Shown: one piece after another, positions 55,099 to 63,837 of the stretch | Layout of the letters: the number at the start of each line of letters is the position of its first letter | How positions within the stretch are numbered: position 1 is the stretch's first letter | DNA from: Holdemania massiliensis AP2 | Lineage (GTDB): Bacteria; Bacillota_I; Bacilli_A; Erysipelotrichales; Erysipelotrichaceae | DNA: 64,000 nt | Direction of reading: 5' to 3' | Assembly (NCBI RefSeq): GCF_000327285.1 | Contig: NZ_HE998567.1 | Coordinates: 1,239,588-1,303,587 of the forward strand | The notes under the pieces: generated by a model | Databases searched by the model: none | Seen by the model: the letters and a program-made list of their open reading frames with translations, nothing else | What the model was told of the DNA's origin: nothing | Made by a program: the position numbers and the translations under genes

Positions 55099-57087
55099 CT
55101 ACTTAGCGTCAGCGACGACAGTTTCGCCAGCTAATTTACCGAAGACAACCGTATCCACAACGGCATTTCCGCCTAAGCGGTTTGCGCCGTGAATGCCGCC
55201 GGTGATTTCACCTGCTGCATACAGACCGGAAATCGGCTGACCCGCTTCATCAAGAACGCGTGTTTCGGTATCGATCGTAACGCCGCCCATCGTATGATGG
55301 ACGCAGGCCTGACGGGCTGTAGCAACCCAAGGTCCGTTTTCCAGCTTCGTAGAATACAGCGTTCTGCCGAATTCATCCGTACCGCCGTCAGCAGCAGCGT
55401 TGAAGCTGTCTACGGTTGCTTTTAATGTCGCAGCATCGATTCCCATCTGAGATGCCAGATCTTCCAAAGTATCCGCAACTAAAATATAACCGTTTTCTTT
55501 TAAATAATCAAACGTAAATCCATCCGCTGAACGCCAATTCGGATCTTGGATATCCACATAGCCCGCACCGTCGCCGGATTCCAGCATGTAGAACATCGAA
55601 TCGGTCTGCGCCATGACAGCCAGGCAGATTTCATCACGGCGGCCGTCTTCACGAACGAAGCGCTTGCCTTCTTTGTTGATGAAAATAATCTGATCTGTTC
55701 CGTTGACATCACGCGGCGGATATTTTGTCAGCTGGCCGTCTTTGACATTGCCCAGATACAGCAGCTGAATCTGTTCCATATCGGTTAATGAAGCTCCGAC
55801 TTCCAAAGCCATCGAGATTCCGTCACCCTGCGAGCTGCTGAAACGGTTCGTCGTCATAACTTTGCTCAAATCGTTCCACTTTCCGGACGTATTGTATTCC
55901 TGGACCATCTTGCTGTTGGCCGCAAATCCGCCGGTTGCCAGAACGACGCCCATGTTCGCGCTGACCGTAAATTCATTGCCGGTCTTATCCTTGCAGACAA
56001 CGCCGCTGACCTTACCGGAATCATCCTGCACCAACTTTTCCGCAGTGCTGCTGGTCAGCACGGTGATCTTGTCGTCTTTCAGAATGTTTTCAACATAGGT
56101 AGAGATAAAGCCGGTTCCCATCTGCATCGTGCTGGTATGGGTTCTCTGCCACAAACTGCCGGCACCCTGACCGATGATATCGCTGAATTCCATGCCTAAG
56201 TTTTCAATCCATTCCAAGCCTTCAAACGAATCGTAGCACAGCACTTTGACTAAATCCAGATCGCCGACTTTATCGCCGTTGATCCAAGTCTGCAGCGCAT
56301 ACCATTCTTTCGTATCAAACAGATCGGTCCGGCCGCTGGCTTTGTATTCATCCCACTGCGCCTGAACTTCCTTCTGCAGAGCTGCATGCGCATCATCAAT
56401 CGGATCCTCCGCCAACGCTTTTTCAATCGTCGTCTTGACTGCATCGGTCATCGTGACCTTACTCTGCAGCGGTTCATCCGGTGTGTTGTAAATAGCGCCG
56501 CAGACCAGCGTATCGCCGCCGACTTCACCGTTCTTTTCAACGATGATGACATTAGCGCCCTTCTGTGAAGCTGCAATCGCGGCCGCCAAACCAGCTCCGC
56601 CGCCGCCTACGACAACAACATCAGCACTCTGATCCTGCTGCGCATTCGCTGCGGTTTCCTTCATCCAGGCCGCCGGATCAGCGCCAGCCTGCGTCAGACA
56701 ATCCTTAACGGCATTGATTACCGCTGCCGATGTGATTGTCGCTCCGGTCACGGTATCGACTGCCAAGCTCTGATTTGCAACAATTTCTTCCGGAATCAAG
56801 ACTGTCGGCGCTTTCCCGCCTTCATCCAGCTCCGTTCCCGCTGCGTTTTTCAAAACGCCGCCAATCCCCGGTGTTTCCGAATCCTTCGTTACTTTAACGG
56901 AAACAATGGCGTCCTCGCTGAGTTCAACGCTGACTTCAACAACATCGTTCATTCCCTGCGATGTCGCGGTGTACGTTCCAGCCTTCATGCCTGCTGCAGC
57001 GGCCGGCTCATCCTGTTTCGGAGTAGAGCATCCAGCCATTGAACAGATCATGAGAAAACTGGTCAATAAAAGCATTGCCTTTTTCAT
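55099..57087 (-). CDS. Lipoprotein flavin reductase (FMN-binding domain plus FAD fumarate-reductase-like domain)
   Basis: Surface-anchored flavoprotein, 662 residues. Lipobox SMAGC (Cys about 20); FMN-binding domain (about 33-135) with the ApbE flavinylation motif TGATITSAAV (about 113-122, FMN on Thr); FAD-binding domain from about 155 (VVVVGGGGAGLAAAIAASQKGANVIIVEKNGEVGG) to the C-terminus with GLYAAGEITGGIHGANRLGGNAV. Arg/His in RQACVHHTMGGV resemble the active site of fumarate-reductase-like enzymes. This class reduces small organic acceptors outside the cell using electrons from membrane flavins. The acceptor cannot be predicted. A LysR gene follows. Confidence 0.92.
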   Translation of the reverse strand: MKKAMLLLTSFLMICSMAGCSTPKQDEPAAAAGMKAGTYTATSQGMNDVVEVSVELSEDAIVSVKVTKDSETPGIGGVLKNAAGTELDEGGKAPTVLIPEEIVANQSLAVDTVTGATITSAAVINAVKDCLTQAGADPAAWMKETAANAQQDQSADVVVVGGGGAGLAAAIAASQKGANVIIVEKNGEVGGDTLVCGAIYNTPDEPLQSKVTMTDAVKTTIEKALAEDPIDDAHAALQKEVQAQWDEYKASGRTDLFDTKEWYALQTWINGDKVGDLDLVKVLCYDSFEGLEWIENLGMEFSDIIGQGAGSLWQRTHTSTMQMGTGFISTYVENILKDDKITVLTSSTAEKLVQDDSGKVSGVVCKDKTGNEFTVSANMGVVLATGGFAANSKMVQEYNTSGKWNDLSKVMTTNRFSSSQGDGISMALEVGASLTDMEQIQLLYLGNVKDGQLTKYPPRDVNGTDQIIFINKEGKRFVREDGRRDEICLAVMAQTDSMFYMLESGDGAGYVDIQDPNWRSADGFTFDYLKENGYILVADTLEDLASQMGIDAATLKATVDSFNAAADGGTDEFGRTLYSTKLENGPWVATARQACVHHTMGGVTIDTETRVLDEAGQPISGLYAAGEITGGIHGANRLGGNAVVDTVVFGKLAGETVVADAK

Positions 57088-57221
57088 TCTTCATTTTCCT
57101 CCTTTTGATCTTGTTAGAATTATATCATGTTATTTTTTTATCAACTCACACTAAAAGGAAATGTGTTCTCGCTTTTTTCGTGACTTAAGTAAGAGGCAAA
57201 ACCTGCTTGTGTCTTTTCAAG

Positions 57222-57247
57222 AAAAAACGCCGTTGAAGCTTCGGCGT
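57222..57247 (-). terminator. Intrinsic terminator of the membrane protein gene 57403-59298
   Basis: ACGCCG-aagcttcaa-CGGCGT followed by six T on the minus strand. Confidence 0.8.
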
Positions 57248-57402
57248 CTTTTATTTAATGCTCATTACCAGCCTGTTCTGACTGAGCTTGGAATTTACTT
57301 CTCATTCGCGGTCCTTGATTGATAAAGCCCGATGGATATCGTCAGCCGCTTCAGATCCAATGCAAAGCGATTTCAATCCAACCGGTTGAGTCCATTCTTT
57401 GA

Positions 57403-59298
57403 TCAATCTTTTCGGATCGCTGACCTGTGTGATCCTGCCTTCGGACTGCTTTTCGGCTGACTGTCATGGACACCCTTCCAGAGTTTCAGAGCATAGTACA
57501 AAAACCGCTCCAATCCATAAATCACCAGAGCCACTTGAACCGCAGCCGTAGAAAGCGCCATGCTGGAAGTCTGAACTGACGTCGGCCGATAAACTACATC
57601 ATAAGTGATCGGACTTTCACTTCCCAGCATATCGAATTGAACCAATCCGGTATTCTCAGCCGCATAAGGAATAATCGTATCGATCACTTCCCCATCTTTG
57701 ATCGCATCTACCTGATAACCATAATAATAAGTGCGCGGAACAGTCAGCCATTGGCCCTCCGGTCCGGATTTGACGACGAATTTAAAATGCCCATATTCAC
57801 TTTCATCAACCTCTTGATCCAGGATCAGCAGCTTCATGCTGCTGTCGATCATCGACTCACTCGGTGAAACAGCCCATTTTACCCATTCCCGGTAATCCTT
57901 GTAATCCACATCCGCCCCATAAGGCAGATAGTCTGCGCTGCTTAACTGCTGCACATTATAAACCGCTGTTTCCTGCGTATCCCCATACAGGCTCAGCTTG
58001 GCATCTTCAATTGTCATATCATCCGGATAGCCATAGATCTGATCATAATTGACTTTCAGCATGAAATACGTGGGAATCAAAATCACGATCACGCTGATCG
58101 CTTTTAGCAGCATTCTGAATTCCAGCTGCTTGAAGTTCCGGATAAAAACAGTCCAGTAATATCCTCCTGCCAGCGCCAGCATAGGAATGCAGACCGGCAA
58201 TAACCTCTGGACGAACTGCATAAAACTGAAAAACGGGAACAACTGCCAGGGGAACAGCTTCGTCATCATCATCATACTGACATAACCGATGATCCAGCAA
58301 TGAAAGATAAACGGATTGCGTTTGCGTTTGTCGCGCACCGCCAAGCCGATCAGCGGCATAAAAATCAGAAAAGGACCTGGAGAATTGTTCAGATAAATCG
58401 TTGTATCCACAGTAAAGTTAAATATTTCTGACAGATCTACCGCCGTAGCCGCCAAGCCGCCTCCCAGATTAAAGGTATGCGAAACTACCATATCAACAGC
58501 GCCCATCTGTTCCAGCATCGGGGCGATGAAAAACCAGGCGCACACCAGGGCCGCCGCAATCGCCTGCAGGATATTGAGCAGCCGGATCTTTTCATGCCAC
58601 AGCTTTTTAAAATTGATCAGCGCAAACACCGCAAAGACAATGCACATGAGGATAAAGCTGATGTTATGCGACAGCACCAACCCGCAGTAGCCCACCGCCA
58701 GCCAGATCCACCGCCGGCTGTCCTTATACATCGTCTGATAAATCCCCGCCAGACAGATCGGGATGAACACCAACGCAAGCAATTCACCCAAACCGCCCCG
58801 CCGCAGAATATCTGTAATACTGTGGGTATTCAGGATCAACAGAAGCATCGACATGACAGCGGCATATCCGCTGCGCCGGCTGACTTTATAACTGCATAAG
58901 CCGATCATCAGCGTCGCTGCCCAGACTAAACCAAACACATATTTTTTATAAACCAGAACCGGGAGCATCCCGTCTGCCAACAAGGATGCCGGCCAATACA
59001 AAAAAAGATTGCAGTAGAAGATCGGCGTCGGATAACCGAAATTGAAGTTCTGGTTCCAGAACAGATAGGGATAGTCAACCTGATTTTGCTGAGCTTCCAT
59101 CAAACTGATGATTCGGTTGATGTGAAAACCCGTATCCGCCCCCAGATGGACCTGACCATTGTTGAACGGAAAACAAAAAAATGAAGCGATCGCGAAAGCG
59201 ATCAAGGCCAGAATCACAATCGTCACTGCCCACACCAGAATCGGTTTCTCTTTTTTTAATCGAATAACCTGATTTGTCATTGCTTTATATTTCATCAT
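57403..59298 (-). CDS. Polytopic membrane protein, GT-C/YfhO-like
   Basis: A 631-residue integral membrane protein with about 11-13 spans: first span ILVWAVTIVILALIAFAIASFF (about 20-41), then a loop with GADTGFHINRIISLMEA, resembling the acidic first outside loop of GT-C-fold glycosyltransferases and YfhO-type proteins. A roughly 150-residue outside domain (about 435-585) and a last span near the C-terminus follow. It may transfer or flip a sugar or lipid-linked precursor in cell-wall polymer synthesis. The family assignment is by general appearance only. No glycan genes lie next to it except the glycosyltransferase at 59581-60756. Confidence 0.75.
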   Translation of the reverse strand: MMKYKAMTNQVIRLKKEKPILVWAVTIVILALIAFAIASFFCFPFNNGQVHLGADTGFHINRIISLMEAQQNQVDYPYLFWNQNFNFGYPTPIFYCNLFLYWPASLLADGMLPVLVYKKYVFGLVWAATLMIGLCSYKVSRRSGYAAVMSMLLLILNTHSITDILRRGGLGELLALVFIPICLAGIYQTMYKDSRRWIWLAVGYCGLVLSHNISFILMCIVFAVFALINFKKLWHEKIRLLNILQAIAAALVCAWFFIAPMLEQMGAVDMVVSHTFNLGGGLAATAVDLSEIFNFTVDTTIYLNNSPGPFLIFMPLIGLAVRDKRKRNPFIFHCWIIGYVSMMMMTKLFPWQLFPFFSFMQFVQRLLPVCIPMLALAGGYYWTVFIRNFKQLEFRMLLKAISVIVILIPTYFMLKVNYDQIYGYPDDMTIEDAKLSLYGDTQETAVYNVQQLSSADYLPYGADVDYKDYREWVKWAVSPSESMIDSSMKLLILDQEVDESEYGHFKFVVKSGPEGQWLTVPRTYYYGYQVDAIKDGEVIDTIIPYAAENTGLVQFDMLGSESPITYDVVYRPTSVQTSSMALSTAAVQVALVIYGLERFLYYALKLWKGVHDSQPKSSPKAGSHRSAIRKD

Positions 59299-59480
59299 AT
59301 TTTTTCAAATATCCTTTTTCAGTCACTATCTTCTTATTGTACTCAAAATATCTGTAATTAAAATAGTAAAAAAGTAAAATTAAACTTTTTATCATAAATC
59401 ATCACGGACAAAAGCAACGTTATACCGATTCTGCTTAGAAATTGAAACCTTTCAGGATCCGCTCTTCCTGCCATTTCTGC

Positions 59481-59540
59481 AAAAAAAGATCCTGCTATCA
59501 CTCCGCACATAACAACTGGAATGAATGATCCGCAGAATCT
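59481..59540 (-). terminator. Intrinsic terminator of the glycosyltransferase gene
   Basis: Minus-strand stem AGATTCTGC/GCAGGATCT with a long, itself folded loop and seven T. Confidence 0.65.
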
Positions 59541-59580
59541 TTAAATTTTTTACTTCGCTTATAAGCTGCAGGAAGCTACG

Positions 59581-60756
59581 TTAGGGCTGGCTTTCCTGAA
59601 TCCAGCCTTCGATCAGCTGAGCTGCCCGGACAGGTCCGCCGGCCTGATGGAAACTGCGGCTGATCAAGGCCGCGTTTTCTTTTAACGAAGGATTCGCAAG
59701 AGCCTGGTTCACTGCCGCTCGAATTGCGGCCGCACTGTTCTCCTTTAGCAGGATGCCGGCATTCAGCTCAACAACTCGTTGCGCAACCCCGCCCTGCTCG
59801 GCCGTTTGAGGATAAAGAATCAGCGGAACCTCAGCATTCAGACCTTCATTGACACTGTTCATCCCGGCATGTGTCAGAAATACCGCGGTTCGCTGCAGAA
59901 CTTCAATTTGATCGACCTGCGCCTGAATTGTAAAATGGCCCGGGGCTTTCAGTTGAGCGGCCTGTTCCTCGGTTCCCACAGCCATGATCACCTCGCCCGG
60001 ATAATCCCGCAGCGCTTCAATGCAATGCTCAAAGAAATCCAGATGCTGGTTGTTGACAGTTCCCAGCGAAATGTAAATGACGTTTTTTTCTCCATCATAA
60101 GAAGCCGTGGATTTTACCGAAGGACCGACAAATTGAATCTTTTCGGAGAAGGTATCGGAACACGGCTGAAATTCCTTCGATGTATAGACAATTGTCGGTG
60201 TCTGATCATCATTCTGCAGGATTGAAAGCAAATTTTTAACCGGATATCCTTGTTTCTGCAGCCGCTTCATCTGATGATGAATCTGCGGTAAAGAACGAAC
60301 CAAACCGATCAGCTGACCAAAGCTCTGCTTCATAATCCTGGCTGAATAGCGGTTGAAAGCAAAGGTTGTGGTTGAAGAAATGAACGGAATGCCCAGCTTC
60401 AGCGCCGCAAATTTTCCCCAAACCGCCATCGAATCAGCAACGATGCAATCCGGCTGAAGTGTCCGCAGCTTCTGACAGACCATCGCATCCAGGGCTAACG
60501 TTGTATCGGTCAGCAGCTTTATCGAAGCGCCGACATCGTTAGTCATCTGTTTAATCTTTTCCGGATCGGCATTTTCGGTTTGCAGATAAGCATCGCAGCT
60601 GACAAACTGAGCGCCGGCCTCCTCAATCCGTTTTTGAAAAGCCGAGAATGAAAAATAAATCACCTGATGTCCGCACTTTGTCAGCTCCCGAACCACCTCC
60701 AGTGTAAGATTGGTGTGTCCGTACGCCGGAATGCAGAAAAATGCAAGTTTAGCCAT
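59581..60756 (-). CDS. MGT-type (GT1) glycosyltransferase
   Basis: UDP-sugar-dependent transferase of the macrolide-glycosyltransferase group, 391 residues. N-terminal acceptor domain starts FFCIPAYGHTNLTLEVVRELTKCGH; C-terminal nucleotide-sugar domain has VIYISLGTVNN (about 235-245) and the donor motif THAGMNSVNEGL...PQTAEQGGVAQRVVEL (about 310-345). Relatives glycosylate macrolides, flavonoids or lipids; the acceptor here is unknown. GGGAGG precedes the ATG. The gene follows an AbrB-type regulator by 97 bases in the same direction, so that regulator likely controls it. Confidence 0.88.
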   Translation of the reverse strand: MAKLAFFCIPAYGHTNLTLEVVRELTKCGHQVIYFSFSAFQKRIEEAGAQFVSCDAYLQTENADPEKIKQMTNDVGASIKLLTDTTLALDAMVCQKLRTLQPDCIVADSMAVWGKFAALKLGIPFISSTTTFAFNRYSARIMKQSFGQLIGLVRSLPQIHHQMKRLQKQGYPVKNLLSILQNDDQTPTIVYTSKEFQPCSDTFSEKIQFVGPSVKSTASYDGEKNVIYISLGTVNNQHLDFFEHCIEALRDYPGEVIMAVGTEEQAAQLKAPGHFTIQAQVDQIEVLQRTAVFLTHAGMNSVNEGLNAEVPLILYPQTAEQGGVAQRVVELNAGILLKENSAAAIRAAVNQALANPSLKENAALISRSFHQAGGPVRAAQLIEGWIQESQP

Positions 60757-60853
60757 AACGCCCTCCCTGACTGTATTGACAATCTTGCTTTGATGAATCC
60801 GTAAAATTCTTCAGCGGTACTGATGCAGCGTATTCCGTTAAGGATAAGCATCT

Positions 60854-61138
60854 TTATTTTCGGGTCTGACGAATGGATTGGGCAAAAGCCTTTGAATCCT
60901 CCTCCGGCATATCCGGATAAAGTTCCTTAGCCTTTCCCGAAAAGATGGCATCGGCTATTTTTTCAAATACGTCATACCGTTCAATCGCAATGCCTTTCTC
61001 CGCGTCCGCCAGCAGCATCAGCGTATCCCCAGGCTCAATCTGAAACAGATCACGGACTTCTTTCGGAATAACAATCTGACCTTTGGGTCCGACCTTAACT
61101 GAGCTCATGTATTTTCCGTCCTTCACTTGAGATTTCAT
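60854..61138 (-). CDS. AbrB/SpoVT-family transcriptional regulator
   Basis: A 94-residue regulator with a SpoVT/AbrB swapped-hairpin DNA-binding domain near the N-terminus (SSVKVGPKGQIVIPKEVRDLFQIEPGDTLMLLADAEKGIAI, about 12-52) and a helical C-terminal tail of about 40 residues for oligomerisation. ATG at 61138 (MKSQVKDGK) lies after GAAGGAGGG; seven extra upstream codons are open but lie in the ribosome binding site. Its leader has 9-base tandem repeats next to the -10 element, probably its own operator. It is transcribed towards the glycosyltransferase gene. Confidence 0.9.
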   Translation of the reverse strand: MKSQVKDGKYMSSVKVGPKGQIVIPKEVRDLFQIEPGDTLMLLADAEKGIAIERYDVFEKIADAIFSGKAKELYPDMPEEDSKAFAQSIRQTRK

Positions 61139-61162
61139 GGTTTCCCTCCTTCTGTACAAAAA

Positions 61163-61187
61163 GTATAACTTGTATAACTTATATAAC
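61163..61187. repeat. Three tandem 9-base repeats, operator candidate
   Basis: GTATAACTT-GTATAACTT-ATATAAC on the plus strand, directly after the -10 element (61189-61194), covering the expected transcription start. Confidence 0.7.
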
Positions 61188-61188
61188 T

Positions 61189-61217
61189 ATTTTACTGCTG
61201 AATGTTATAGCTGTCAA
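61189..61217 (-). promoter_or_regulatory. Sigma-A promoter of the AbrB-type regulator
   Basis: Minus strand consensus TTGACA (61212-61217), 17-base spacer, TAAAAT (61189-61194). It is the strongest -35 element in the window. Confidence 0.85.
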
Positions 61218-61393
61218 CCGCCGTTGTTTTTTATTCATTTTCTTACAGGAATACTGCTTCCAAAGTATCAGTCAGCTGATCGCCATGGTCAGAGAAAAGG
61301 AGGATCTTAGTGCAGCTTTGATGAACAAAACTGCACCTGAACGTACATAGGCGTGAATAAATTTCTTATTTTGAATCGAAAGGTTAACTAAAC

Positions 61394-61428
61394 AAAAAAA
61401 TTTCCGATCCTACCAACCAGAAATTTTC
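61394..61428 (-). terminator. Intrinsic terminator of the patatin gene
   Basis: Minus-strand stem AAAATTTC/GAAATTTT with a 14-15 base loop, then T-rich tail, 15 bases after the stop. Confidence 0.7.
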
Positions 61429-61442
61429 TTAGTTTAATTCGT

Positions 61443-62297
61443 TCAGGCCTTGCCCAAGAAGCCGAGCAATTCCGCCTTGCGTGCTTCGCAATCGGCTTTC
61501 CCCAGTTCAAATAATTGTTTCAAAGCTTCGGCATCGCCGGAGAATCGTTTCACGCCCAGATTCTTTGAAGGTCTAAGCAGCAGCGCTTTGCCTTCCTTCT
61601 GCAGCTCATCGACGATATTCATTTCTTCATAGTAAACGTCGCTGCGGATTTTCAGCGCATCGATCAGCGCCTGGTTATGATAAGCCATTTTTGACGTATT
61701 CAGCAGTAGCTTGCTGCTGGGCTTACGGACATAGCCTTCATCCTTTGTTACAATGACCAGATGTTTATCACAGCCATAGCCCAGCGAACGCTTGATCGGC
61801 ACCATCGTCGTCACCCCGCCGTCCATATACAGCCCATCGCGATACGGCACAGGCGAGCCTGCCAGCGGCAGCGTACACGCACCTTTTAATAAGCGCAGAT
61901 CATCATCCAGTTCCTGTTTCTTCACCCATTCCACCTTGGATGTGTTCAGATTGAACAGGCCGATCTCAATTTCCATCGAAGACTGCCGCAAAGTATCCAG
62001 CTCATAATGAATTGTTTCTTTCAGCAGACGGTCAAACATAAAGTCATAGCCGACATAGTGGCGTTCTTTCAGCAGCGGATTCAGTCCTACGTTTCGCTTA
62101 TCCGGCATATAGATGACGCCGACATCGTACAAATACTGCTTGTTTCTCATCGCAAAGCTGCACAGGTTCATGGCCCCAGCTGAAATTCCCACGCCGTAAT
62201 CAAACTCGACCTCGTGATCGATCAGCCATGTTAAAACCCCAGCCGTATAAGCGCCGCGCATTCCGCCGCCTTCTAAAACCAGTCCGGTTTTTCCCAT
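61443..62297 (-). CDS. Patatin-like phospholipase (RssA/YchK-like)
   Basis: Cytoplasmic serine lipase of the patatin family, 284 residues. Oxyanion loop EGGGMRGAYTAGVL (about 9-22), nucleophile Ser in GVGISAGAMN (about 37-46) and Asp of the dyad in MDGGVTTMVP (about 158-167). The RMD/NxxG surroundings are normal. The ATG follows GAGGTGA. It is a single-gene unit. Substrates of this group are phospholipids or fatty-acid esters; which ones is unknown. Confidence 0.92.
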   Translation of the reverse strand: MGKTGLVLEGGGMRGAYTAGVLTWLIDHEVEFDYGVGISAGAMNLCSFAMRNKQYLYDVGVIYMPDKRNVGLNPLLKERHYVGYDFMFDRLLKETIHYELDTLRQSSMEIEIGLFNLNTSKVEWVKKQELDDDLRLLKGACTLPLAGSPVPYRDGLYMDGGVTTMVPIKRSLGYGCDKHLVIVTKDEGYVRKPSSKLLLNTSKMAYHNQALIDALKIRSDVYYEEMNIVDELQKEGKALLLRPSKNLGVKRFSGDAEALKQLFELGKADCEARKAELLGFLGKA

Positions 62298-62360
62298 AAA
62301 TTCACCTCAATCATACAATCACTTATTGTAACAAAAAAAACTGAATTTACCACTACAAAA

Positions 62361-63095
62361 TTATTGTTTCGTCGCTTCCTGAACCATTTTTACAAATTCT
62401 TCGCTTCGCCCGGCAGCTAAAATCCGATGCGGACAATCCTTTCCTGAAAAGTCATGATGCTGCTTAATATCCTCAATCCGCAGATCATACGCCTTCATTA
62501 ACTCCGCACACAGCGCCGCGGCATTTTCCAGCGTCTTTTCAAAATCGTTGCCTTCATTGACGCACAGTTCAATCCCAATCCCGGTCATATTGCCGCCACC
62601 CTCGGTCATTTTATCTCCGGCATGCCAGCCGACTTCCTCATCCGGCAGCGCGTGATAAATTGAGTGATCATCCACGGTATAATGCCAGGAATTGATATCC
62701 GTCTCATTGGTCTTTAAGTATTCGTTGTGATGCCAGGCATCCGCGCTGGCTGCTTCGTTATCTGTTTCATGAATCACGATCCAGCGAATTTCACGCTGAA
62801 TCTGCGGACGATTTTGATGTCCCTGCGGAATATAATCATGAACCACGTCAATCCCATTGACCTGCTGCAGCTGTACGCCTTCCGTGTGATAAATCCGTTT
62901 TTCCCGAACCGGCCACAGCCATAACAAAAGCAGCGCGATCATCACTAATCCTGCCAGCACGCCCAATATTGCCAGTTTTCGGCGAATCGACGCTTTCAGC
63001 CGATACCGCTTATGTGCCCGTTTCTTCTTTCCGTTGGATGAACGTGCCGAAATCGTCCGCTTCTGCACGGTGGATTTCTCCCGCTGATTACTCAT
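62361..63095 (-). CDS. Membrane-anchored N-acetylmuramoyl-L-alanine amidase (Amidase_2)
   Basis: Peptidoglycan amidase, 244 residues. A highly basic cytoplasmic N-terminus (about 1-42) is followed by a signal-anchor span (LAILGVLAGLVMIALLLLWLW, about 42-62) and the Amidase_2 domain (about 100-240): zinc ligands IVIHETDN (His), WHYTVDD and HHDFSGKDCPHRI (His and Cys). The start at 63095 (MSNQREKS) is 7 bases after GGGG; two more in-frame starts lie just upstream. It cuts the bond between muramic acid and the stem peptide. It diverges from the small kinase gene. Confidence 0.9.
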   Translation of the reverse strand: MSNQREKSTVQKRTISARSSNGKKKRAHKRYRLKASIRRKLAILGVLAGLVMIALLLLWLWPVREKRIYHTEGVQLQQVNGIDVVHDYIPQGHQNRPQIQREIRWIVIHETDNEAASADAWHHNEYLKTNETDINSWHYTVDDHSIYHALPDEEVGWHAGDKMTEGGGNMTGIGIELCVNEGNDFEKTLENAAALCAELMKAYDLRIEDIKQHHDFSGKDCPHRILAAGRSEEFVKMVQEATKQ

Positions 63096-63216
63096 AAGCA
63101 TCCCCAATCTGTCAATAACTTATGTTTATTTTATCATGTTCCCTGACTGAACAACGAAGGAAATTCTTAATTCTTTCTAACACATGCTATAATCAAGTCT
63201 AAAGGCAGGTATTCTT

Positions 63217-63714
63217 ATGCAGAAAGTAATCTTTATCAGCGGAACCATGGGAAGCGGAAAAACAACAATCAGCCGACTCTGCAATGAAAAGCTCAGCCGG
63301 AGTGTTTGGCTGGATGGGGACTGGTGCTGGATGATGAGTCCCTTTCAGGTTCAGGATCAGACCAAAGCCATGGTGATGGATAACATTGTTTATCTGTTGA
63401 ATCAGTTCTTGGCGCAGGCTTGCTTTGATCATGTTCTGTTCAGCTGGGTCATGGATCAGCCGGAAACTGTCCAACAAATTTACAATCGGCTGCAGGGAAA
63501 TTTCACGTTTTATCACTTCACCTTGCTGCCTTCATCAACCCAGCTTCGCAGACAGCTGCAGCAGGATATCGACCGAGGTCTGCGGACAGCTGACTGTATC
63601 CCGCAAAGTCTGTCACGCTTGACCCATTATGATCTAATTGAATCAGAAAAAATCAAAGTCAATGGACAATCCCCGGAAACAATTACCCGGGAAATTCTCA
63701 GTCGTTTGAAATAG
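63217..63714 (+). CDS. Small P-loop kinase-like NTPase
   Basis: A 165-residue cytoplasmic protein with Walker A GTMGSGKTT (about 9-17), followed by LDGDWCWMM (a DxD-like substrate site near 33-41) and a central parallel sheet. The C-terminal helix holds a lid-like Arg pair (RRQLQQDIDRGLR). It resembles AAA_33/shikimate-kinase-like small kinases; the substrate is unknown. The start is an ATG 9 bases after AGGCAGG. It is a single-gene unit on the plus strand. Confidence 0.82.
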   Translation: MQKVIFISGTMGSGKTTISRLCNEKLSRSVWLDGDWCWMMSPFQVQDQTKAMVMDNIVYLLNQFLAQACFDHVLFSWVMDQPETVQQIYNRLQGNFTFYHFTLLPSSTQLRRQLQQDIDRGLRTADCIPQSLSRLTHYDLIESEKIKVNGQSPETITREILSRLK

Positions 63715-63837
63715 CTGTGTTATTTCTATTTTATACGGCTTTTCAGTTAGGATTCAAATTTGCTTCCTACACCTTATTGAACAAACTTAATGTTGAACAG
63801 ATTTACTGCTTCAGAAGGCAAAAATTTTACAGTCTCA

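Noticed and set aside
57302..57459. Reading frame with a protein-like end (PVGLKSLCIGSEAADDIHRAL) behind the membrane protein gene
   Set aside because: Only about 51 codons, no start codon, and overlap with the 3' end of the membrane protein gene. It might be a remnant of a PLP enzyme, but support is too thin.
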